DNA of 37,616 bases from Candidatus Gemmiger excrementavium (GTDB lineage: Bacteria > Bacillota > Clostridia > Oscillospirales > Ruminococcaceae): NCBI GenBank assembly GCA_019116485.1, contig DXBO01000009.1:1-37616 (forward strand), read 5' to 3'. The notes under the pieces are model-generated. The model was not told where the DNA came from. It saw nothing but the letters and a program-made list of their open reading frames with translations, and ran no database searches. Every line of letters starts with the position of its first letter. Position 1 is the first letter of the stretch. The position numbers were made by a program, and so were the translations under genes. This document shows, piece after piece, positions 15,410 to 23,677 of the stretch.

Positions 15410-16208
15410 TCTGAAAAACCTGAGCAAGACTTTCAACCCTGGCACCGTCAACGAAAAGGTGGCCCTGCAGGGGGTCAGCCTGCATCTGGAGGAAGGGGAC
15501 TTTGCCACCATTGTGGGGTCCAACGGCGCGGGCAAATCCACCCTGTTCAACGCCATTGCGGGTGGTTTTATCCCCGATACCGGCACCATCACCCTGGACG
15601 GGAAGGACATCACCTTCCAGCCGGATTACCGCCGCTCCAAGGTCATTGGCCGCATGTTCCAGGACCCCCTCAAAGGCACCGCGCCCCATATGACCATCGA
15701 GGAAAACCTGGCGCTGGCGTTCCTGCGGGCCTCCCGGCAGACCTCGCCGTTTTCCCGCATCACCAAGGCAGACCGGGCCCTTTTTGCCGAAAAGTTGTCC
15801 GCCCTGGGCCTGGGGCTGGAGGAACGCATGAAACAGCCGGTGGGGCTTTTGTCCGGCGGCCAGCGCCAGGCCCTGACGCTGCTGATGGCGACGCTGGTTA
15901 CCCCCAAGCTGCTGCTGCTGGACGAACACACAGCGGCTCTGGACCCTGCCACTGCCGACAAGGTGCTGGAACTGACCAAGCAGATCGTGGCGGAACACCA
16001 TATCACCTGCCTGATGATCACCCACAACATGCACGATGCCCTGACCCTGGGCAACCGCACCCTGATGATGGACGGTGGCCGCATCGTGCTGGACATTGGT
16101 GGGGCAGAGCGCGCCCACATGACGGTGCCGGAATTGCTGGAACGGTTTGCGGCCAATGCGGGCCATGCCCTGGACAATGACCGTATCCTGTTGAGCAAGG
16201 GCAAGTAA
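15402..16208 (+). CDS. trpZ: TrpZ-like ABC importer ATPase
   Basis: A 268-residue ABC ATPase that powers the importer. Visible motifs are Walker A GSNGAGKST (about 38-46), the signature LSGGQRQAL, Walker B LLLLDEHTAALDP and the switch histidine in ITHNMHDAL. The DEHTAALDP form, with His in place of the usual Pro, is common in ATPases that accompany ABC_sub_bind lipoproteins, which supports assignment to this system. The start at ATG 15402 (AAGAAGGTG upstream) is preferred over the track's 15327, which lies inside the permease gene. The 8-base overlap indicates coupled translation. A bidirectional terminator follows. Confidence 0.87.
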   Translation: MLDLKNLSKTFNPGTVNEKVALQGVSLHLEEGDFATIVGSNGAGKSTLFNAIAGGFIPDTGTITLDGKDITFQPDYRRSKVIGRMFQDPLKGTAPHMTIEENLALAFLRASRQTSPFSRITKADRALFAEKLSALGLGLEERMKQPVGLLSGGQRQALTLLMATLVTPKLLLLDEHTAALDPATADKVLELTKQIVAEHHITCLMITHNMHDALTLGNRTLMMDGGRIVLDIGGAERAHMTVPELLERFAANAGHALDNDRILLSKGK

Positions 16209-16215
16209 GAAATGC

Positions 16216-16256
16216 AAAAAGGACCATCCCTCTGCATGGGGGATGGTCCTTTTTTG
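16216..16256. terminator. Bidirectional terminator, trpZ-like / apbE
   Basis: AAAAAGGACCATCCC and GGGATGGTCCTTTTTT (with one extra G) form a long stem with A- and T-tracts at both sides, between the convergent ATPase gene and apbE. Confidence 0.92.
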
Positions 16257-16257
16257 G

Positions 16258-17298
16258 TTATTGTACAGGCTGTCCCGGCCAGCCGTCGGTGGCAGAGGTG
16301 CTGCCGTCTGGGTACATCCACAGCGCCTCGTAGCCTTCGGGCAGCAGGGCGCGTCCCTCGGCCTCCGGCAGACAGAACAGGGCGGTGGAAAGGGCGTCTC
16401 CGTCGCCGCCGCCCTGGCGGGGTGTCAGCACGGCCACGCTGCTGCAATACCGGGCCGGATACCCGGTGGTCAGGTCGATCAGGTGAGAGTAGCGCATACC
16501 CTCGTACTCAAAATACCGCTGGTAGTCGCCGCTGACGATCAGGCTGCACCCGTCGGGCAGCTCCAGCGCCTGAATGTAGGTCGGGTCGCTGCCCCAGGGG
16601 TTCTCCACTCCGACGGTCCAGGGTCCGTCGGGTTTTTCTCCAATGGCCCGCAGGTTGCCCCCGATATTCAAAAGGGCGCTGTCCAGTCCCCGCTTTTCGG
16701 CAGCTTCGGCGGCCATTTCCACGGCGTACCCCTTGGCCACGGCTCCCACGTCCAGCGTCATTTCGGGGTCGGCAAAATGCAGCGTCCCGCCGTCAGTGTC
16801 CAGCAAAAGATCCTCCGGGGCAATATGGGTCAGAGCCTGCCGGATCAAGGCAGCCGCCGGCGGGGCAGGGGAGGCGCTCTCCCGGGCGTCGTGCCAAAGA
16901 GAGAGCAGGGCCCCGGCGGCAATGTTCACCGCACCGCCGGTCTCCTGCCGGGCCCCGGTGATGTACCACTGGAAAAAGGCCAGCAGGTCATCCCCCAGCG
17001 CCACCGGGCTCGCGGAAGCCTGTGCGTTCACGTCATACAGGTTCACCATGCCGTCGTAAGGGTGGTAGATATCGAACAGCTGGTGGTAGTACAGCAGGTC
17101 GGCGTGCAGGGCATCCATCTGCCTGTCCCATTCTTCCTGGCTGGTGGCATAGCCCTTTACTACCGCTACGGTGTCGAACAAGTCAAACCAGGTGGAGGTG
17201 TACAGCGTCCGGCGGTGGCGCTGGGCTACCAGCAGCACCAGGGTCAGCGCCATGGCCGCCACCAGGGCCAGCCCCAGGCGGCGCAGTTTGGGCATCAT
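16258..17298 (-). CDS. apbE: FAD:protein FMN transferase ApbE
   Basis: ApbE attaches FMN covalently to threonine of target proteins such as Rnf/Nqr subunits and extracytoplasmic flavoproteins. The 346-residue protein has an N-terminal anchor (about 5-24, no lipobox cysteine). The family blocks follow: MTLDVGAVAKGYAVEMA, LLNIGGNLRAIG, SGDYQRYF...YSHLIDLTTGYPA and GDALSTALF. The catalytic domain is therefore outside the membrane. The start at 17298 overlaps the DUF3783 stop codon as ATGA. No target flavoprotein is in the window. Confidence 0.92.
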   Translation of the reverse strand: MMPKLRRLGLALVAAMALTLVLLVAQRHRRTLYTSTWFDLFDTVAVVKGYATSQEEWDRQMDALHADLLYYHQLFDIYHPYDGMVNLYDVNAQASASPVALGDDLLAFFQWYITGARQETGGAVNIAAGALLSLWHDARESASPAPPAAALIRQALTHIAPEDLLLDTDGGTLHFADPEMTLDVGAVAKGYAVEMAAEAAEKRGLDSALLNIGGNLRAIGEKPDGPWTVGVENPWGSDPTYIQALELPDGCSLIVSGDYQRYFEYEGMRYSHLIDLTTGYPARYCSSVAVLTPRQGGGDGDALSTALFCLPEAEGRALLPEGYEALWMYPDGSTSATDGWPGQPVQ

Positions 17299-17696
17299 GC
17301 CTTGTCACCCTGCACGGCGTCATGTTCGCTGTTCAGTTCCAGCAGCAGTTGGGCCAATGTCCAGCCTTTGCTGGTGGGGGTCACCATGGCCCGCAGCGGC
17401 AGGGTGACGCCTGCTGCCTGCAGCTGGTCCAGAAATGCCCCCAATTCCCCGGTCTGGTGGCTCAACCCGCTGAGGATCAGCGCCGGACGATCCGGCACGG
17501 CGATCAGCGGTGCGGCGGCAGGCGTGGGCTTACCCGCGCACAAATCGCCTACCGTGGCGCCCAGGTCTCCGTTGCCCACCGGGCGCAGTGTCAGGTGGGC
17601 GTCGCCGGCGGCGCGGCGCAGGGCGGCCAGGCCGGATTCGTCGTGGTAGTTCCAGACCAGGGCGCAGCGTGGTTCGCGTACAATGTGTGCTTTCAT
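17295..17696 (-). CDS. DUF3783-domain protein
   Basis: A 133-residue protein whose C-terminal half, ALILSGLSHQTGELGAFLDQ followed by LPLRAMVTPTSKGWTLAQLL, matches DUF3783, a clostridial family without known function. The N-terminal half (about 1-70) is poorly conserved and has no clear motif. It is soluble by appearance. It overlaps apbE by 4 bases and lies 61 bases after secA, from which it is separated by a terminator-like hairpin. The association with apbE suggests co-expression only. Confidence 0.75.
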   Translation of the reverse strand: MKAHIVREPRCALVWNYHDESGLAALRRAAGDAHLTLRPVGNGDLGATVGDLCAGKPTPAAAPLIAVPDRPALILSGLSHQTGELGAFLDQLQAAGVTLPLRAMVTPTSKGWTLAQLLLELNSEHDAVQGDKA

Positions 17697-17712
17697 GGCG
17701 TATACCTCGTTA

Positions 17713-17745
17713 CAAAAAGGCGCGCCGTCGGGTGGGCGGCGCGCT
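17713..17745 (-). terminator. Terminator after secA (minus strand)
   Basis: On the minus strand GCGCGCCG and CGGCGCGC form an 8-bp stem followed by CTTTTTG, between the secA stop and the DUF3783 start. Read-through would supply the two downstream genes, for which I see no separate promoter. Confidence 0.72.
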
Positions 17746-17757
17746 GAAAAATTGAGA

Positions 17758-20628
17758 TTACAGGTCGGGATGATATTCCTTGCAGGTGCACTTCTTCCAC
17801 TTCAACCCGCTGCCGCAGGGACAGGGATCGTTGCGGCCAATCTTGGTTACCCGCACCGGGGCGGCGCCCTTGGTGCCGGGCCGGGTGGGCGCACCTTCGC
17901 CGGTGGGCTTGGCAACCTGTTCCCGCTTGGGCTCAGGGCTCTGCTGGCGGATTTCGATGGTCAGCAGCATGTGGACGGCGTCCTCCCGGATGGAAGCGAT
18001 CATTTCGTCGAACATGGCAAAACCTTCGATGCGGTACTCCACCACGGGGTCATGCTGCCCATAGCCGCGCAGGCCCATGCCCTGCTTGAGCTGGTCCATG
18101 TTGTCAATGTGTTCCATCCACTTGGAGTCCACATTGCGCAGCAGGCAGATACGCTCCAGTTCCCGCATGGTCTTGGCGCCGTACTTGGCCTCTTTGGCGG
18201 TCAGGATGTCCATGCCCCGCTTGTACAACTCGTCGGCAATGCCTTCCCGGGTCACATCATTGAGCTGGGCGGTGGTGTAGTTGAAATCGGTGGGCAGGCA
18301 CAGCCAGTTCATGAAATGACGGCGCAGACCGGCAAAATCCCAGTCGTCGGCGGTTTCGCCGCTCAGGTAGTTGTTGCAGGCGTCGTCAATGCTCTGGCGC
18401 ATCATCTCGTGCAGCTTGCCGGAGATATCCTCCCCGTCCAGCACCATCTGGCGCTGCTTGTAAATGATCTCACGCTGCTGGTTCATCACGTCGTCGTACT
18501 GCAGCACCTGTTTGCGGATGGCAAAGTTGGAGGCTTCCAGCTTTTTCTGGGCGCTCTCGATGGTGTTGGTGATGAGCTTGTTCTCGATGGGCATGTCTTC
18601 TTCCAGGCCCAGGGAGTCCATCAGGCTCTGCACCCGCTCGCCGCCGAAAATACGCATCAGGTCGTCTTCCAGGCTCAGGAAGAACCGGGAGGCGCCGGGG
18701 TCGCCCTGGCGGCCCGCGCGGCCGCGCAGCTGGTTGTCGATACGGCGGCTCTCGTGCCGCTCGGTGCCGATGATGAACAGACCGCCGGCTTCCCGCACGG
18801 CTTCGGCTTCCCGCTTGATCTCGGGCTCAAACTCGGCGCACAGTTCGTCAAACCGCTTGCGGGCGGCCAGCACCTCGGCGTTGTCGGTGTCGGCGTGGCC
18901 GTCGCACTCGGTCAGCAGAAATTCCAGTTTCTCGTCGATATCCGCTTCCGGCGGGGTAGGCAGTTCGGTGCCGGTGGCTTTGGCCCGGGCCTTGGCGTGC
19001 TCGTACTCGTCCTTGCGGGCGTCCAGGTCCTTGGTCAGCTCTTTGGCCAGTTCCTTTTTCAGGGCGGCTTTGGCCATGTAGGTCACGTTGCCGCCCAGCA
19101 TGATGTCGGTGCCGCGGCCCGCCATGTTGGTGGCGATGGTCACGGCGCCCTGCTTGCCGGCCTGGGCTACGATCTCGGCCTCACGCTCGTGCTGCTTGGC
19201 GTTCAGCACATTGTGTTCGATGCCGCGCTTTTTCAGCAGTTTGGACAGCGCCTCGCTCTTTTCCACGCTGACGGTGCCCACCAGCACCGGCTGACCCTTG
19301 GCGTGGCATTCCGCCACCTGCTCAATAACGGCGTTGTACTTGCCGTTGACGGTCTTGTACACGCTGTCCGGCAGGTCCTTGCGGGCCCGGGGCTTGTTGG
19401 TGGGGATGCTCACGATCTGCAGACCGTAGATCTCGCTGAATTCGTCCGCCTCGGTGGAAGCCGTACCGGTCATGCCGGCCAGCTTGTCGTACATGCGGAA
19501 GTAGTTCTGGAAGGTGACGGTGGCCAGCGTCTTGCTCTCGGCAGCCACGGTGACCCCTTCTTTGGCTTCGATGGCCTGGTGCAGACCCTCATTGAAGCGG
19601 CGGCCGTACATCAAGCGGCCGGTGAATTCGTCCACGATGATGACTTCGCCGTCTTTGACGATGTAGTCGGTGTCCCGGTGCATGACGCCCCGGGCCTTGA
19701 TGGCACCGTCGATGTAATGGCGCAGGGCCATGTTGTCGGCATCGGCCAGGTTCTCCACGTTGAAGTAGGCTTCGGCCTTCTGCACGCCGGACTCGGTCAG
19801 GGTGGCGGTCTTGCGCTTTTCGTCCACCACGTAGTCGCCGTCCACCTGTTCTTCGGCTTCCACCTTGTCGTCCAGCTCCACGATCACGCTCTTTTTCAGC
19901 GTCTTGGCAAAGTCGTCGGCGCGTTTGTACATCACGCTGGAATCCTCGCCCTTGCCGCTGATGATCAGCGGGGTACGGGCCTCGTCCACCAGGATGGAGT
20001 CCACCTCGTCCACAATGGCATAGGCGTGGCCGCGCTGCACCATGTTGGCCTTGTACACCACCATGTTGTCGCGCAGGTAATCAAAGCCGAACTCATTGTT
20101 GGTGCCGTAGGTCACGTCGGCGGCGTAGGCTTTTTTGCGCTCGGCGGGTTCCACGCTGTGCACCACCAGGCCCACAGTCAGCCCCAGGAAGCGGTACACC
20201 TTGCCCATCCACTCGCTGTCGCGGCGGGCCAGATAGTCGTTGACGGTGACCACATGGACGCCGCGCCCGGTCAGGGCGTTCAGATAAACGGGCATGGTGG
20301 CCACCAGGGTCTTGCCTTCACCGGTCTGCATCTCGGCAATGCAGGCGCGGTGCAGCACAATGCCGCCGATGATCTGTACCGGGTAGGGTTTCAGGCCCAG
20401 TACGCGCCAGTCAGCCTCCCGGCAGACGGCGAAAGCCTCGGGCAGCAGGTCGTCCAGGGTCTCACCCTTGGCCAGCCGCTCCTTGAACTGGGCGGTCTTG
20501 CCCCGCAGTTCATCGTCGGTCAGCTGCTGCATTTCCGGCTCCAGGGCCAGCACCTTGTCGGCCAGCGGCTGGATGCGCTTGAGCTCTTTGTCGGAGAAAG
20601 TGCCGAACAGTTTTTCAAAAAAAGACAT
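17758..20628 (-). CDS. secA: Preprotein translocase ATPase SecA
   Basis: SecA drives proteins through SecYEG. The 956-residue protein has the full set of landmarks: N-terminal [12 protein letters not shown], Walker A region [23 protein letters not shown], the [19 protein letters not shown] block, [20 protein letters not shown], the NMAGRGTDI motif and the [11 protein letters not shown] motif. The C-terminal zinc-binding tail is [16 protein letters not shown]. It is longer than many SecA proteins because of an insertion around residues 520-590 ([20 protein letters not shown]...). The start ATG 20628 has AGGAG upstream. It is transcribed from its own promoter at 20690-20719. Confidence 0.98.
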   Translation of the reverse strand: MSFFEKLFGTFSDKELKRIQPLADKVLALEPEMQQLTDDELRGKTAQFKERLAKGETLDDLLPEAFAVCREADWRVLGLKPYPVQIIGGIVLHRACIAEMQTGEGKTLVATMPVYLNALTGRGVHVVTVNDYLARRDSEWMGKVYRFLGLTVGLVVHSVEPAERKKAYAADVTYGTNNEFGFDYLRDNMVVYKANMVQRGHAYAIVDEVDSILVDEARTPLIISGKGEDSSVMYKRADDFAKTLKKSVIVELDDKVEAEEQVDGDYVVDEKRKTATLTESGVQKAEAYFNVENLADADNMALRHYIDGAIKARGVMHRDTDYIVKDGEVIIVDEFTGRLMYGRRFNEGLHQAIEAKEGVTVAAESKTLATVTFQNYFRMYDKLAGMTGTASTEADEFSEIYGLQIVSIPTNKPRARKDLPDSVYKTVNGKYNAVIEQVAECHAKGQPVLVGTVSVEKSEALSKLLKKRGIEHNVLNAKQHEREAEIVAQAGKQGAVTIATNMAGRGTDIMLGGNVTYMAKAALKKELAKELTKDLDARKDEYEHAKARAKATGTELPTPPEADIDEKLEFLLTECDGHADTDNAEVLAARKRFDELCAEFEPEIKREAEAVREAGGLFIIGTERHESRRIDNQLRGRAGRQGDPGASRFFLSLEDDLMRIFGGERVQSLMDSLGLEEDMPIENKLITNTIESAQKKLEASNFAIRKQVLQYDDVMNQQREIIYKQRQMVLDGEDISGKLHEMMRQSIDDACNNYLSGETADDWDFAGLRRHFMNWLCLPTDFNYTTAQLNDVTREGIADELYKRGMDILTAKEAKYGAKTMRELERICLLRNVDSKWMEHIDNMDQLKQGMGLRGYGQHDPVVEYRIEGFAMFDEMIASIREDAVHMLLTIEIRQQSPEPKREQVAKPTGEGAPTRPGTKGAAPVRVTKIGRNDPCPCGSGLKWKKCTCKEYHPDL

Positions 20629-20649
20629 AGGAAAACTCCTGTATTTTCC

Positions 20650-20667
20650 GCCGCCGGGCCCGGCGGC
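20650..20667 (-). repeat. Perfect 18-bp GC palindrome in the secA leader
   Basis: GCCGCCGGGCCCGGCGGC is a perfect palindrome between the secA promoter and ribosome site. It could form a cruciform, an operator or a leader hairpin of 7-8 bp. Confidence 0.6.
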
Positions 20668-20689
20668 AGACTATTTTACACACTATACT

Positions 20690-20719
20690 ATAATACACCC
20701 GCGCAGGGCTTGCTGTCAA
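20690..20719 (-). promoter_or_regulatory. secA promoter with -35 in a hairpin loop
   Basis: On the minus strand TTGACA (20714-20719), 18 bases and TATTAT (20690-20695) lie about 60 bases before the secA ATG. The -35 is in the loop of the EamA terminator-like hairpin. Confidence 0.72.
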
Positions 20720-20732
20720 ACCTGCGCGGGTG
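20696..20732 (-). terminator. Terminator-like hairpin after the EamA gene
   Basis: CACCCGCGCAGG and CCTGCGCGGGTG form a 12-bp stem with a 13-base loop, starting 4 bases after the EamA stop codon. The following TGTATTATAG is a poor U-tract because it doubles as the secA -10 region. Confidence 0.62.
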
Positions 20733-20736
20733 CATT

Positions 20737-21654
20737 TTAGAATTTATTTACGGGTTTCGGGTGGGCGGGCAGGCTCAGCAAAACCAGCATCACAAAGATG
20801 CAGCCAAAGCCCAAAGCATCCCACAGGGTAAAGGGGGAACCCAGCACCAGCGTGCTGATAATGGCGGCGGTGACCGGTTCGGCAAAGCTGTACAGGCTGG
20901 CCCGCTGGGGGCCGATGAGCGGCACGCCGGACATATACAGGCTGAACGCCAGCACGTTGCCCACGATGACCACTACCGCGATGCCCAGCACCCCCACCGG
21001 GCCGGGCAGATAGCCCATCTCCCAGGGGCGGAACACCAGGTGGAACAACGCCCCGCCCATCAGGAACGCCCAGCCCTGCAGCATGGGGGTAGGGTACTGC
21101 TTTTGCAGGTTTTTGGGCCACATGGTGTAGATCATCACCGCCACGGCAGACAAAAGCCCTGTACCCAGCGCCGCCGGGCTGATGACCAGGCTGGTGAAAC
21201 TGCCGTGGGTGGTCAAAAGAAAGACCCCCACCAGCGCCAGCAGGATAGAGAGCAGTTCAAACACCCGGGGGCTGCGGCGCTGCTGCAGGCAGACCGCCAG
21301 CAGAATCAACACAGGGGAAACGTCCTGCAAGATGGTGGCGATCCCTGCCGAGGACAGCTGGATGGTCAGGAAATAGAGGAACTGGCAGCAGCTCACGCCG
21401 GCCAGGCCGTAGATCAGCAGGTCCAGGGCGTTGCGGGGATTTTTCTTTACGTTCCAGGGGTCGAACAGCAGACGGCGATCCCTGGCACAATAGAAGCCGC
21501 ACAGCAGCAGCCCTGCCAGAAGCAGGCGGATGGGCACCAGCCAGGTGGAGTCCATCCCCTCCCGCGTGAAGAGGTACTGCCCCATACAGCCGGATATGCC
21601 CCAGCAGGCCGCGCCGCCCATGGTCAGGCAGGCGCCCTTTACCCGGTCAGACAT
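20737..21654 (-). CDS. EamA/DMT-family transporter
   Basis: A 305-residue protein of the drug/metabolite transporter superfamily with about ten helices and two EamA repeats. The first repeat starts GACLTMGGAACWGISG and contains ATILQDVSPVLILL. The second contains AVAVMIYTMWPKNL, SLYMSGVPLIGPQRASLYSF and AEPVTAAIISTLVLG. The family moves small molecules such as amino acids, sugars or nucleobase-like compounds; the substrate is not evident. The start at 21654 (GGAGGAA upstream) is preferred over the track's 21717, and it overlaps the HAD gene by 8 bases. It is the last gene of the preQ1-III controlled operon, so a role in moving a queuosine precursor is possible but unproven. Confidence 0.85.
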   Translation of the reverse strand: MSDRVKGACLTMGGAACWGISGCMGQYLFTREGMDSTWLVPIRLLLAGLLLCGFYCARDRRLLFDPWNVKKNPRNALDLLIYGLAGVSCCQFLYFLTIQLSSAGIATILQDVSPVLILLAVCLQQRRSPRVFELLSILLALVGVFLLTTHGSFTSLVISPAALGTGLLSAVAVMIYTMWPKNLQKQYPTPMLQGWAFLMGGALFHLVFRPWEMGYLPGPVGVLGIAVVVIVGNVLAFSLYMSGVPLIGPQRASLYSFAEPVTAAIISTLVLGSPFTLWDALGFGCIFVMLVLLSLPAHPKPVNKF

Positions 21655-22309
21655 GGCAATTTCCTCCTTCCAGTATATACGCGGCGGCTTCCCGCAGGTT
21701 ACGCACCACCGGCGCACCTGTGGTGCGCAGTGCCTCAGGGGACTGGTGACCGCTGCTTTGCAGTACGCAGCCTACGCCCAGGGCCCGGGCCACCTCAAAA
21801 TCATGGGTGGAATCCCCGATCATCACGGTACGGGCCGGGTCCACACCGCCCTCCTGTAAAAAGCGCAGTCCCAGGTCCACTTTGCTCTTGGCGTAAATGT
21901 CGCCCAGGCCCAGCAGCCGGTCAAAGCAAGGGGCCACGCCCCGCTCGGCCACCTGGCGCTCCAGCGTGGTCACGGGGCTGGCCGACAAAATCACCTGGCG
22001 CAGCCCGGCGGCGGCAAAGGCGTCCAGGGCATCCCGGGCGCCGTCGGCCAGGGGACAGGCGACACTGGCGGGGATATAATCTTCCATATAGCTTTGGGCC
22101 AGGTCGGCAAAGGGATGGCGGGCAAAGTCAAAACCCGCCCGCTGGTAGTATTCCTCTACAGGAAAGCCAAAAATCGCCCGGTACTGATCGCGGTCGTACC
22201 GCTGCGGATAACCGTACCGCGCCAGCAGACGGTTGAGCGCGTCCACGCACAGTTGTACATCATCCAGCAGGGTGCCGTTCCAATCCCACAAAATCAGTTC
22301 CGGGCGCAT
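21647..22309 (-). CDS. HAD family hydrolase, phosphoglycolate-phosphatase-like
   Basis: A 220-residue HAD phosphatase with motif I LWDWNGTLLDD, motif II ILSASP, a conserved lysine in YAKSKVDLG and motif IV MIGDSTHDFEVA. A helical cap lies between motifs I and II (about 20-80), the layout of phosphoglycolate/beta-phosphoglucomutase-type enzymes. The WDWNGTLLDD form is common in this subgroup. The start is ATG 22309 with AGAGGT upstream; the track start 22354 lies within queT. It begins 10 bases after the queT stop and overlaps the EamA gene by 8 bases, so all three form one operon. It may act on a phosphorylated precursor linked to queuosine salvage; that is inference from position. Confidence 0.85.
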   Translation of the reverse strand: MRPELILWDWNGTLLDDVQLCVDALNRLLARYGYPQRYDRDQYRAIFGFPVEEYYQRAGFDFARHPFADLAQSYMEDYIPASVACPLADGARDALDAFAAAGLRQVILSASPVTTLERQVAERGVAPCFDRLLGLGDIYAKSKVDLGLRFLQEGGVDPARTVMIGDSTHDFEVARALGVGCVLQSSGHQSPEALRTTGAPVVRNLREAAAYILEGGNCHV

Positions 22310-22319
22310 AGAATACCTC

Positions 22320-22922
22320 TTATTTTTCCACGAAGATGCCGTTGAGTCCCGCATTGGACTCGATGAGTTTTACCAGGGCCACGCCCAGCACGGTGCAGCT
22401 GACCAGTTCCCCGACACCCACCGAAATGCCGTTGCTCAGGCAGAGCAGCCAGAGCGGGGCGCTCATGACATGGTAATCAGTGAAGAAAAGGGTGATCTCG
22501 ATGCCGATGATAACGGCATTGAAGAACACCGGCGGCAGGGACGCCGGGATCGCCAGGCCCTTAAGGCGCAGATGGCGCAGGCGGTAGGTGACCAGGCAGG
22601 CCAGCAAAGTGGCGATGGTGCCGAAGATCACGTCGATGATGGTGGAGCCGAACAGGTTTGCCAGAAAGCAGCCCAGTGTGACGCCGATGATATATTCGGC
22701 GCCAAAAACGGGCAGCAGGCAGAGGGCCTCGGCCACACGGACCTGGACGGCGCCGTAGCTGAAAGGCGCCAGCACCAGGCACAGCACCACATACACGGCG
22801 GCGATGACGGCGCAGCGCACCAGGCGACGCACCGAGGCATGGCTGTCGTTGCGGGGCAGAGCCAGCCGCACAGCGACACAGGCCGCCAGTACGGCGGCCA
22901 CGGAAGCGATAAACAGATACAT
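22320..22922 (-). CDS. queT: Queuosine precursor transporter QueT
   Basis: QueT (formerly DUF988) is the membrane S-component-like protein linked to uptake of preQ1 or related 7-deazaguanines. The 200-residue protein has about six helices and the family blocks FSYGAVQVRVAEALCLLP, EYIIGVTLGCFLANLFGS and a C-terminal VGELVSCTVLG. The track starts at 22976, but its first 18 codons lie inside the riboswitch. The true start is ATG 22922, seven bases after CCGGAG, the ribosome site that the riboswitch controls. No ECF ATPase genes are in the window. The downstream HAD and EamA genes are co-transcribed. Confidence 0.94.
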   Translation of the reverse strand: MYLFIASVAAVLAACVAVRLALPRNDSHASVRRLVRCAVIAAVYVVLCLVLAPFSYGAVQVRVAEALCLLPVFGAEYIIGVTLGCFLANLFGSTIIDVIFGTIATLLACLVTYRLRHLRLKGLAIPASLPPVFFNAVIIGIEITLFFTDYHVMSAPLWLLCLSNGISVGVGELVSCTVLGVALVKLIESNAGLNGIFVEK

Positions 22923-22927
22923 ACAGA

Positions 22928-23026
22928 CACTCCGGCGGATAGATTTTGACCGCATGCCAGACCGCCAGCCTGGCACCGGTTTGCGCCGCGCAAAGCACGG
23001 CGGAGCCTAAAATCCTAAGTTGCTCA
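22928..23026 (-). promoter_or_regulatory. preQ1-III riboswitch
   Basis: On the minus strand the leader reads TGAGCAACTTAGGATTTTAG then GCTCC, a variable GC hairpin, CAAACC, GGCTGGCGGTC, TGCGGTCAAAAT and ATCCGCCGGAG. This matches, block by block, the preQ1-III aptamer I remember from Faecalibacterium prausnitzii. Its last segment contains the ribosome site of queT (CCGGAG), which can pair with TGCGG/GGCGG upstream, and no terminator follows. Control is therefore at translation: ligand should hide the ribosome site and lower uptake. Confidence 0.95.
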
Positions 23027-23036
23027 ACAAAAAATC

Positions 23037-23065
23037 ATTATAGCAAAGCGGCGCAGCGCTTGCAA
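23037..23065 (-). promoter_or_regulatory. Promoter of the queT operon
   Basis: On the minus strand TTGCAA (23060-23065), a 17-base spacer and a perfect TATAAT (23037-23042) lie just upstream of the riboswitch. Confidence 0.8.
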
Positions 23066-23106
23066 GGGGGCCGGGCGGGAATTTTGGCGCAAAAGCGCAA
23101 ACGGTC

Positions 23107-23135
23107 TTGACTTTCCCAGGCAAACAGTTTATAAT
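23107..23135 (+). promoter_or_regulatory. tRNA-Leu promoter
   Basis: TTGACT (23107-23112), a 17-base spacer and TATAAT (23130-23135), 14 bases before the tRNA; it is divergent from the queT promoter. Confidence 0.88.
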
Positions 23136-23148
23136 TCAAGAGTTACAA

Positions 23149-23232
23149 GCCGGTGTGTTGGAATTGGCAGACGAGACGGACTCAAAATCCGTTGGTGGTG
23201 ACACCGTGTGGGTTCGACCCCCACCACCGGCA
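23149..23232 (+). tRNA. tRNA-Leu (anticodon CAA)
   Basis: The acceptor arms GCCGGTG and CACCGGC pair, followed by the unpaired A73. The anticodon loop CTCAAAA on a GGA/TCC-ended stem gives anticodon CAA, which reads UUG. A long variable arm (TGGTGGTGACACCG) marks a class II tRNA, and the T-arm is GTGGG-TTCGACC-CCCAC. CCA is not encoded. The ORFs drawn across it are spurious. Confidence 0.97.
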
Positions 23233-23235
23233 TAC

Positions 23236-23274
23236 AAAAAGCCCCCGGGAACTTAGGTTCCCGGGGGCTTTTCG
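23236..23274 (+). terminator. Terminator after tRNA-Leu
   Basis: AAAAAGCCCCCGGGAAC and GTTCCCGGGGGCTTTT form a very stable stem with a TTAG loop and a T-tract, four bases after the tRNA. Confidence 0.95.
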
Positions 23275-23320
23275 TATAGCCGTGGTGAGGGGGCGAACAG
23301 GGCGGCGCGCCGCAGCGCGC

Positions 23321-23347
23321 AACCAACAGTCCGGTGGACTGTTGGTT
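23321..23347. repeat. Perfect 12-bp hairpin
   Basis: AACCAACAGTCC and GGACTGTTGGTT pair around GGT. There is no T-tract, so it is not a standard terminator; it looks like an intergenic repeat motif. Confidence 0.7.
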
Positions 23348-23434
23348 AGCCAGCGGGAGACCCCATCGGCGGCGAAAGGTACGCGATGATAAGGTGCGGG
23401 GACGAGGCGCGCCGCAGCCCTGGGCCGTTGGGGT

Positions 23435-23593
23435 GTAGGGCGGGGTCTTGACCCCGCCGCGGGGCCCGGCGGCAGCCCGCCGCGCTGCCGTTTTTGCTTG
23501 TGCCGCCGTTGAGCGCCGGGAAAGCCTGCGGGCTGTCCGGGGGGGGCTGTGGCTGGGGCTACACGGTCCGGCGGGGTCAAGACCCCGCCCTAC
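23435..23593. repeat. MITE-like element with perfect 25-bp inverted ends
   Basis: The left end begins GTAGGGCGGGGTCTTGACCC and runs 25 bases; the right end is its exact reverse complement, ending in CCCGCCCTAC. Each end is itself a 9-bp inverted repeat (GGCGGGGTC-TT-GACCCCGCC). The 109-base centre is GC-rich, carries a CGGCAG/CTGCCG stem followed by TTTTTG, and encodes nothing. I see no clear target duplication. It is probably a non-autonomous transposable or REP-type repeat. Confidence 0.75.
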
Positions 23594-23677
23594 GTTTGGC
23601 GGTTTGTAGGCGCTCCTATATGAAAGTCTGGGGAGTTGATTTCATTTTGGAGGCCATATCAATCGCTTAATGGATTA

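Larger units (their letters stand above)
23275..23640. other. Gene-free repeat patch after tRNA-Leu
   Basis: No gene is supported over this stretch. It holds a 13-base direct repeat GGCGCGCCGCAGC (23304-23316 and 23406-23418), a 12-bp hairpin at 23321-23347 and the MITE-like element at 23435-23593, listed separately. Integrase, att-like duplication of the tRNA end or transposase fragments were not seen. Confidence 0.7.

Noticed and set aside
17683-22236. 1517-residue + strand ORF opposite secA and the queT operon genes
   Set aside because: It is the antisense shadow of secA, the EamA gene and the HAD gene. Its His/Gln/Gly/Val-rich sequence is typical of GC-rich antisense frames, and it has no known domain.
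23129-23580. ORFs across tRNA-Leu and the repeat patch
   Set aside because: They translate the tRNA, its terminator and inverted repeats; such 'CWNWQTRRTQ' products are a known artefact of tRNA regions.
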